A stretch of 64,000 bases of DNA from Caenorhabditis elegans (Eukaryota > Nematoda > Chromadorea > Rhabditida > Rhabditidae), in NCBI RefSeq assembly GCF_000002985.6, contig NC_003284.9, forward strand, positions 1,984,001-2,048,000, given 5' to 3'. Positions within the stretch are counted from its first letter, which is position 1, and each line of letters opens with the position of its first letter. Made by a program: the position numbers and the translations under genes. Shown piece by piece: positions 55,708-64,000 of the stretch. The notes below the pieces were generated by a model. The model was not told the origin of the DNA, did no database searches, and saw nothing but the letters and a program-made list of their open reading frames with translations.

Positions 55708-58700
55708 CTACTTATAATAAAACATATCCTGATCGGTGTATTCTTCTGATGTTGGATAATTCCGATGGTTGTAAACTTCAAGTGTCCGGTAGCCACCATT
55801 GTATATCGAATTATTGTTTCTTTGTTGAATATGGTATGGCTGGAGTGTACTGTTGTCGTAGACGTTCGAAACTTCATCGAATCCTGCAATTTGAAAATTT
55901 AGTTTCAGTAAAACTATTGCTTTTTAAGAAAAAACTTACGTCTCTCAGCTCTTATCATATTCTTTCTGTCCATTGTTGCTGCATGAAATTTGATCGGATT
56001 TGTGTGTTTAAACATTGAATTGTGCAAAAGGAGAGGCTTTGATGAGTGTAGCGTTCTGTCACTGGACCAATCATTATCCTGCGGAGCAGCTGGTGGTGGC
56101 ATTCGAGGTGGTGGTGGCGGCTTCAGATCTTTGCCTGACGTCGACTCCTGATTCTTTTTGAGCCAGATGATTGCCAGTATGACAACAAAAATGAATAAAG
56201 TGACAACTACTGCAAGTAGTACAAGGAAACCGTCCGATTTGAACGGGAAGGTGAAGTCGTATGCAGAGAGAACTTTCAGCTCAGCAGACTTGTAAACAAT
56301 TTGACCCTGAGCACTTGTCACGACGCAAATGTATTTTCCAGCATGATGATAATCAACTTTGTGAATAGTTAGTCTATTTGTATAGATATTGTCCATGTCT
56401 TCTTGTGGTAGTGAAGACTCTGTTTGAATATGATCTAGCACCAACAGGTTCATTCCATTTACATGAATTACGGTAGAATTGGGATCTTTTCGACGGATAG
56501 AAAGTGGATCAGAAACTTCTTTCAGCCATTTAATAATCGTGTTCTCATTTGACTTGACTTTGCACTGGAACTGTGCAGTGTGCCCTGCATAGACACTAAT
56601 ATTATACGGTTGGTCAATGACAGGCTCCATCGCGGTTTCTTGGTATTCTGTAGCTTCTGTTGTTGTTGGATCAAAGAAATCGCCTACTGATACATCGAAT
56701 GCAAATGATAAAGAACCCAATGGATTTTCGACAACGCACCGGTAAACTCCACTGTGAGAGCTCTCGACGGGCTCAACTGTGATTGTAGACACATGTTTGT
56801 GAGTTTCTGAAAAATTTCACTTTTTTAAATGTTGAATCATATGTTACGATTTTGAAGGGGATAGCTCAGTGGGTAGTAGTGGCCGCTAGCAATGTGGAGG
56901 TCAAGAGTTCAAGTCCGGCCTCGCCGAGCCTTAACTGGGAAATGGAGGTAATCCACGGCAGAATTATTTGGCCACAAAGCGCTTCCGTCCTTCAATCCTT
57001 CAACTTTACTTACTCTCGCTTATTTCCATTTCGTTCTGATACCATCGAATCTCAGGCAACGGGTTTCCTTGCGCCGGACAGCGCAACTCAAGTTTCCCTC
57101 CCGTGTTGATCTTGATAGGCGATCTCCATTCCGAGTTCATGTCAATCAACCAACTTGGACTGGCCGCTGCAACAATGGAATTGGTTTTAAACAATTTTGA
57201 AAGTAAGACTACGTACACTAAATCTAATTTAAACTCAAAATTCAAAATCCAAAAACAATTTTGAAAAAATTAACTCACTTGTATTTGAAAGTACAAGATA
57301 ATCCTTTACAGAGTTTTCTTTATCGTGTTGATCATGCACATGAACAATAAATTCAATTGTTTTATGCCCAAATCCATTTGTAGCTTGACACTGGTAGCGT
57401 CCACTATCTTCAAATTTTACAGATTTCATTTTCAGCTCCTTGCTATCCTTGGAAAGTTTGTATTGACTGTCCCAGTCGAGCTGTAAAAATTTGGTACTTC
57501 ATTATGCCTGTTTCATTCGAAAAACGTATTGAATGATTGATAATGTTTTGGTAGTTTTCCCTGGGGGTTAGAAATGAGACATAATCTAGTGTGTATGTTA
57601 GTAGTACATCCGTTTTTAAAACTCTCTCTCATCTTCTACACCCCCCCCCCCCCCCCCCGACTGATTCAATCGCAGTCCAAGTGTGGGCACCACTGCCGCA
57701 CTCCATCACACTCGGCATTACAAACGACAATGATGGATGACCTTGCCACATACTAACATATATCTAAAATGAATGAGGTAGTAAGTAGTACTAACTGGAT
57801 ACTTAATTCAACATGATCATAGGTGGCAAAAATTTCAAAATTTTTCAGGTATAATAATGAATGAAGTAGTATATTTGGAAACTTGGGTTTCTAAGTTAAT
57901 TTCAGAAAACAACAACAGTTTAAATGTTCAAATATGACAAAATTTTGACTATAAGTTACTGGTCTAATTGAAATTTTTTGATTTGAAGATTTGTGAATTG
58001 TATTATTTGTACCAAATATCAGAAGTGTTGAAATACCGTATTTCCTTTAAAGGTGAAGTAGTGTGAATGGGAAACTATTGAAAACTACTCATATGGTGCC
58101 AAAATGACTGAATATCATAACGTTCATTAACAGTAAAAACTGGCAATTACTAGGGTTTTAACACTTTTAAAAAAACTATAGCACTGTCGCATGTCCGACA
58201 ACCTACAATGTTTGACTATTATTTATATTTGAAACATAGGTAGATCATAAAATTTAAAAGAACTTTTTTATCAAGGACCTTCAAAAAAGTGGCAAAACCT
58301 GAGTTTTCCAATTTCCAATTTTATAAGCACCTCATTATTTAATTTTGACAGCTTCTATCTCAGTTGTCGTTTGTCCTATACAAAAATTGTCAACTAACAA
58401 AATATTTGTCAGTTCTTTTCCTATTTTTTTGTTGTTCACTTTTTATTAATATCTGCATAATGTACCGAGATATAAGGTTTCAATGTGAACTAGTGGGGGG
58501 GGGGGGGGGGGCAATACTAATTATCTTACACCTATTTCAAATAAGGTGAATCTTTTCAACCTTTCTCTTTACCTGCTCTCCATTTTTAGACCATTGAATC
58601 ATTGTACTGTCCTTCTCAGTCGCAATTATGGGACACACCAGCCTGAACTGTTTCTGACCCAGCGGGATACGGAATTTGGTCTCAACATTGCGCATACGTG

Positions 58701-59254
58701 GGGGCACTGAAATTATGATATTAAAATCGATATTATTCTTAGGTGACGTTCTATTGTGTCAGATTACTGTCTCTGTCTCTAGAATGCACTCTCCCTCCAT
58801 TAGCGCTTATTATATCTGTAGGTTAATAATAAGAGAGAAATGCACAGGTGTCTGACTTTTCTTCTCCGTGGTGTTAAATTACATTATTACAATTATTTGA
58901 CACTGCCGGTCTGCCCTTTAAGACTATCCAATATCGTTTCTTTGTCTTGTCTTGTGTCAGACGGCAGGTGATGTTCATGATTTGACGTGTACCGTATATT
59001 GTGTTGCATTTTCAATTACTCTCCTCACCGCATAGTAGGATGCCAGCAAAAATGTATACACAAAAAGTTTTTGGAAATAGTTGCCCAGCACAATATTATA
59101 TATGCTTGAGGGCATTTCAATTCAAAAATAATGTATATGCATGAATGGATATTAACACTACTAAACCTACATGTGGTGTAGGAAACGAAACGAATTCACC
59201 CTTACGAAATATCTATGTTTATCCCACTTATTTGTTTGGATTGTATTTTAGAGC

Positions 59255-59335
<81 letters not shown>

Positions 59336-61913
59336 ATATATCGAGCAATGGCGTTGAGCTCTCTCTTGAAAATGTGCAATGGACACGTGAATGGTAAACA
59401 TTAGTAAAAGGGAACACAATGCAGCTGCTCGCGCACGCGGGGATCTAAAAGTAATGAAAAGGCACCTAATTGCCAGGAAAGCTGCCGTAATTTGAGCCAT
59501 GAACAACTCTAGCACTCCATGGAAATTTATTCAAGATTTGAAAATTGAGACTGCAATTAGTAGGACGTTGGAACGGAATTCTAATGAAGATCCCTTCCGG
59601 GAAATGACCGGAAACACCAAGCCCCTCTGTTTCTTCTTTTTCTTCTATTCTTAGAGTGTTGGAAAATTGAGAAGAATCGGTGGGCACTAATCGGATCGAG
59701 AAGAAATCCTGTCTAGATATGGAAAATTTTGCCGGTAAAGATGAAAAATTTTACCTACTACGGTATTTGTGTATAACAGATTTTGAATTTTTAGGGAAAT
59801 GTCTTTAAAACACCACAATTTCAAGATATCATATTAAAACAATTTTTTAAAAATTCTAACTTTTATATGATTTTTTGAAAACAGGAAAAATCTCTTTTAT
59901 GCCACTTTTTTGGAAGTCGTCGATCAAAATTTTTTTTTCAATTTTTATAAACTACCTATGTTTCAAATACTAATATTCAGACAATGTAGGGGTGACAGTG
60001 CTATAGTTTTCTTTTTCAAAATGTAGCAATAACTCAAGTAATTGCCATTTTTGACTGTCAATAAAAAAATTTCGAAAATGGTTAAAAAGTTTTACTATGA
60101 TACTCGGTCGTTTTGGCCCCATAAGAGTGGTTTTTAACCATTTCCTTATTGGCGTTATTCTACCTTTAAAAAATAATATTTGAACCCCTCAAGAGAAAAA
60201 TGGGGCTTTGCGGCAATTTTTTGAATTCAAAATTGGTACAAAAAATTGAAAAAAATTTGTTTTATCTGAAAATAATATTCATATTTGTTGGAAAAAGTTG
60301 TAAAAGATTTCAAATAGTGCCTGAACTGTGCCGCTTGCCAAAAAACTTTTAATGGCACTTTTTCGGCAACAGGAAATTTTCAGGCACTCTCTGAAGTATT
60401 CCAAAATTTTTCGACAAACAAATATAATTTTCTGATACATAGATCAAATTTGTCTATACATTTTAATATCAATTTTGAATTTAAAAAAGTTGGATTTTCA
60501 TATTGAAGTAAGCTATTGTGTACTTTTACCAAAACAAATTGCCGCACAGCCCTGATGTGAATTACGATTAGTTAACCCTAATGAATAAATAAAAGATTTA
60601 ATTTCAAACTTTTGGACTTTTATACAAAATATCCTATTTGTGTTCTATCTTTGCTGATTTTTAACTAATTCTTTTACGATTAATTCTTTTCTCACACTAC
60701 TTTCCACAAGCAAATTGCCAATTATCATTAATTTTCGCAAATCTTTTAATAATATTCGTCCCGTCTGCCATCCTCACACGTGCTCCAAAGCCCCGCAAAT
60801 GCACTTAAACGAACGAATCGTGTGCTCGTTCTTACTTGATTCAAATTTGTAATTAAGTGTCGTCGTTGCGATGAATACAACAGACGGAGAAGAGCGTCTA
60901 GTCTTCCATTTCCTTTTGCTGTTGTGCTCGGTGGGCAACAAGAACAATAGGTGAGAAGAGGCTCTCCCCCCCCCCCCCCCCATGCTGGACAGCTGCCAAA
61001 GAGCAGTACAATTCTAGGTGAGAGTTGTGGCGCAATGGCAGTCAATGCATTGCGTAATTATGGCTCGTTGGGTTCTTTAGTTTTCTGTTCTGCTAATACG
61101 TAATACACTCCAATTACCAATGCCATCTTTTATTATTTCATTTCACTACTCAAATACATATCTTTTGAGTGGCAATATACAAAGTATTGAGTATAACATA
61201 TGATAGATCATATATCAACAGTAGTATTCCGTTATGCTCTGGCAATCCCCCTCCGGCATCCTTGAGATGTGTTCTACAGTTAGATAATAACGGCGAGGTG
61301 AATGACATATCGTATCTCGTCGCATTCGTTATCAAAAATGCGTATCAAATGGTATCTACTTGGGAAACAATGGGCAATGGGAAGAACCGAACGGAAGGTC
61401 TAATCTTGTCAACCAATCGGAAATGGGAAGCATATGAATATGAATTATAAATTATAAATTATAAATTATAAATTATGCAATGACAAGAACATGTCTCATT
61501 TCGATTCACTTTTACACCCTACCCCGGCCCAAGAAAAGACGGACTCTATCCTTCTTCTTCTTGGGATTCAAAGTGTCAATCAAAAATGCTTGACTTTCGA
61601 CTCGATTTTCGTTTTGGTTATAGCTTTCGAAACACTAGTTCCAACGACATACGGGACGCTTTTTAGGAATTAGAAATTAGAAATCACAAAGGACCATCGA
61701 AAAACAAGCCAAAAACTGTACATATGGCAAATTAGCTCTTGACATTCTGGGGGTCAAGAGCGCACGCGTAATCTACGTTTTCAACATCACTCCACGCTAA
61801 TTCAATTCAACTATTTCCCGCTCCCCTTACTCACTTCCACGCGCTGCTTCAACGTGCGGTCGAATGATTGCCGAGTTGACCATTGTGATGATTAGCAAAA
61901 ATACGGCACCCAT
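55708..61913 (-). CDS. FGFRL1-like receptor: three Ig domains, one membrane span, no kinase, 536 aa
   Basis: Cell-surface protein related to FGFRL1, the FGF-receptor family member without a tyrosine kinase, thought to act in adhesion or as a decoy. Six exons: 61835-61913, 58573-58706, 57279-57480, 57014-57166, 55940-56806, 55708-55883, totalling 1611 bp in phase. ATG 61913 starts a signal peptide (MGAVFLLIITMVNSA). Ig1 ends in DSGRYQCQATNGFG, matching the FGFRL1 DAGVYVCKATNGFG pattern. Ig2 has LELRCPAQGNPLPEIRWYQN and SGVYRCVVENPLG. Ig3 has AQFQCKVKSNENTIIKWLK and AGKYICVVTSAQG. A membrane segment (FLVLLAVVVTLFIFVVILAI) and a roughly 140-residue tail follow. The tail has a PPPPPRMPPPAAP stretch that could bind SH3 or WW domains, and ends in several Tyr motifs. 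Intron 1 is 3.1 kb. Confidence 0.9.
56856..56945 (+). repeat. tRNA-like repeat in intron 4 of the FGFRL1-like gene
   Basis: GGGATAGCTCAGTGGGTAGT (A box) and AGAGTTCAAGTCCGGCC (B box) 50 bp apart, in the tRNA orientation on the plus strand, antisense to the host gene. The extended tail (CACGGCAGAATTATTTGGCC) suggests a SINE-like family rather than a tRNA. Confidence 0.6.
57643..57658. repeat. Poly(C) run
   Basis: Sixteen consecutive C in intron 2 of the FGFRL1-like gene. Poly(G) runs occur at 58495-58511 and 42304-42314, and a C run at 60967-60980. Lengths of such runs are unreliable in sequence data. Confidence 0.8.
58049..58335. repeat. AAAGGTGAAGTAG-family repeat
   Basis: TTTAAAGGTGAAGTAGTGTG followed by GGTGCCAAAATGACTGAATATCATA, the same words as at 62818-62870 and, inverted, at 60095-60170. 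Intronic MITE copy. Confidence 0.5.
59259..59333. repeat. (GT)n microsatellite
   Basis: About 37 uninterrupted GT repeats in intron 1 of the FGFRL1-like gene. Confidence 0.97.
60000..60175. repeat. AAAGGTGAAGTAG-family repeat, inverted copy
   Basis: Contains TTTTACTATGATACTCGGTCG, GGTTTTTAACCATTTCC and ATTCTACCTTTAAA; an intronic member of the dispersed family. Confidence 0.5.
60203..60554. mobile_element. GTGCGGCAA-family MITE in intron 1
   Basis: Left GGGGCTTTGCGGCAATTTTT, right AATTGCCGCACAGCCCTG, an intact inverted pair around a 310-bp AT-rich core; same size class as the 12680-13039 copy. Confidence 0.7.
61440..61474. repeat. (ATAAATT)n short tandem repeat
   Basis: About five copies of ATAAATT. 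Confidence 0.8.
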
Positions 61914-64000
61914 TTTGAATGAATCTGAAAAAAATTGTTTGAAAAATATGGAGAAAAAATTAGTAAAAGTAAAAATGCTAGAAATTAGTTTATAGAGAAA
62001 AAAATATTGCAGGTCAATGAAAATTTAGCATTTTGAAAGAGTCGCTTTAAGTTTTAGTTTACTTTAACACCTTACTAATCGCTTTATCTATTCGATTTAC
62101 CGAGTCGAAAAGCTGATAAGAAAAGTGTTGAGAATCAAAATATTTGAGTGAAAAAAACAAAGCATAACTATTACTCACCCATTGCAAACTTGAAAATTGC
62201 AAATATACTTTAGAAACTAGCAGAAATTTTCAAAAAGTTCATTAAAATCACTTCCGGCGTTCTTCGGTTAATTCGTTAAGAACACGCCGCAAAACACGCA
62301 GAATGATTTATAGCCTCGACAACTTGGCGAAATTTTGATTTACGATGTGCGTACATCCGCGGGAGAGTGGGGGGTGGGGCCTAGTGGTGTGGCTAGGGGG
62401 AAAGAGAGAGCGTCAGAAGGCGAGAAACGCAGACGACGGTCCGCCCGCACTGACAGTTAATGAAGATGGTCAGCTCATTCGGTAGTCGATGGGAGGAGAG
62501 GAAAAATACACGGTGAGTTCCCTACCCATGTATGGCAGATGAACACGGGAGATTTGGATCTCTTGTGAGTGACAGGCGTTGTAGGTTTTCCGGATTAAGG
62601 AGATCCCTAGAGAGCAGTTGAAACAGGTGGTTTTTAGTTAGGAAGGTGGACAATGAGGTGTTAATAAAAAAATGTGCCGAATTTAATCTCAATTCGTATT
62701 CTACCTCCTGCCAATATTTTAACAGATTTAACAAAATATGCATAGTTTTATATTGGGAATTTCCAGGTGATATTAGAAAAAATTTATACACATTTTAGTT
62801 TAAGAAATATTTCGTTTGAAGGTGAAGAAAACTGCTTAGAACTGGTGCCAAAATGTCAAAATATCATAGTGAATTCTTCCAAAAAAAATTTGGAAATTAC
62901 GATTTTTATACTTTAATTTTTGTTAAATTATTTTTGTTTAAACATTTTCAGTGTCGCGACATTTCTCTGGGTTTACTTAAAATCTCATATTTTTTGAAAA
63001 CTTGGCACCTTGCCAAAACTTTGACTTTTGAAGTGTTTTATTATGTCATTTGGTGTATTCAGGCAAAATCCTCACTGGCGCTATTCCCTGTTAATGAGCT
63101 AGTTAACAATATTAAGGCCAGTGCCAGTGCTGAAGAAGACATATGTTAACAAAACTATAATCCAAATAGACAACTTAAGCCAATATGTAAATACAAATAC
63201 GACCACTGTGCTTCTGACTATGTAAGCAGGCTCGATACACATGGCAATATTAATAAGAGGAAGTTCATACAGTTGTTTATAGGATAACGCTTCGAGCATA
63301 CAGGGTGTTTTGCAGAATGCGAAAAATGAAGATATAGATGAAAGTGGCAAGATAATCCGGAAATTCAGTGTGATCATTCAAAAACTCAATGTGCTCAATC
63401 ATTCACAACTGACAGCTTGAGGTTGTAACATTATTGATGACTTGACTCCTTTTTATTTTTGCGTGTTTTTGCGTGTAGATTATTTAATAGGTGTATTTAT
63501 ATGAATTAATTTATTCTACAAACATTTTGAATTTCTGACCTCAAGTTTCAATTTTCGACTTCCCAGCCTACTCTCTCAACTTGAGAATAATAGGTCAAAC
63601 AATGCATATTATCGCGCATGACAGGTAGCTGTTAGCTGACACCACACCGTAAACAGAGTATCGAAGAGGTTTGTTCTTCGCTGCTCGAATAACACAAGTG
63701 AGCACTCATCCGTCTAGTGATACAACCTGGAGAACACACCTCAAGAACCTACTCCTTCTACGTACTTCAACCAAGGTTTCAAGTGATACTAGATACGCAT
63801 CGCAACGGGGTCCCCAAGAAAGTGGAATCACATTGCATTCACAGGTATTGTTTTGAGTTGGTAATGCTAGGCCTGCCGAGTTTTCGGTAGGGCTCAAAAT
63901 CTTAGAAATCGAAAAATAATTGAGGTCTCAATTGTCATAAAAAACTGGAATTTCAATAGCTTGTATGAAATAGTATGAAAACCGGAAAATAAACATTGAA
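61914..64000. other. Upstream region of the FGFRL1-like gene and unassigned DNA
   Basis: A GC- and GA-richer stretch at 62340-62460 is a promoter candidate for the minus-strand receptor gene; the ATG lies 10 bp after a TTTTCAG, suggesting trans-splicing. An AAAGGTGAAG-family repeat spans 62818-63090. From 63650 to 63860 the sequence is GC-richer with an open frame, and it could be an exon of a gene continuing past the right edge, but I could not support it. Confidence 0.35.

Noticed and set aside
59145-59515. ORFs with VCVC or THTH repeats
   Set aside because: Translations of the GT microsatellite.
63671-63856. 61-aa ORF as a gene at the right edge
   Set aside because: Starts without ATG, no family resemblance and no clear splice partners within the window.

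Overview
This window is nuclear DNA from a nematode, almost certainly of the genus Caenorhabditis; the species cannot be fixed from the sequence. The evidence is AT-rich intergenic DNA, many 45-50 bp introns with TTTCAG acceptors, F-box/FTH and FBA_2 family fragments, a haspin-like kinase of the nematode type, an RTE-type LINE, Tc1/mariner elements, and many short inverted-repeat elements in introns. There are no operon-like bacterial features and no CRISPR array. Exon structures below were built by hand from splice signals and reading phase. Six multi-exon models close in frame from ATG to stop, and a seventh small two-exon gene does too.

Layout. 1-2.3 kb: the 3' part of an FTH-domain F-box gene, then a Tc1/mariner-type element with TA duplications. 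2.6-5.6 kb (-): a seven-exon gene for an 862-residue low-complexity protein I do not recognise. 7.0-8.2 kb: a decayed FBA_2 F-box gene with a tRNA-like repeat inside it. 9.0-11.0 kb: a large fold-back element carrying two pairs of tRNA-like modules. 11.7-14.1 kb (-): exons of one or two unrecognised genes, one with an in-frame stop. 15-17 kb: repeats. 17.0-18.7 kb: a haspin-like kinase gene that looks inactivated.

18.7-27.4 kb is a repeat block. It holds an element carrying about 18 copies of a 40-bp unit that is an almost unbroken heat shock element array, an AT satellite, two near-identical copies of a 245-bp element, a 3.3-kb RTE-type LINE with an open 966-codon frame, a decayed mariner and a long AAAT microsatellite. 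A nested inverted-repeat region follows to 28.8 kb.

29.3-47.0 kb (+): three head-to-tail genes for a coiled-coil protein (468 aa), a very acidic protein (1556 aa) and a Ser/Gln-rich protein with a charged helix (772 aa). I recognise none of them. 47.0-61.9 kb (-): a small secreted protein (135 aa), an ERGIC1/Erv41 homologue (286 aa), a small Cys-rich single-pass membrane protein (172 aa) and an FGFRL1-like receptor with three Ig domains, one membrane segment and no kinase (536 aa). The last 2 kb holds no gene I can support.

The two best-understood genes act in the membrane system: ERGIC1 in ER-Golgi cargo traffic and the FGFRL1-like protein at the cell surface. The most unusual feature is the heat shock element array inside a mobile-element-like unit directly behind a broken kinase gene.
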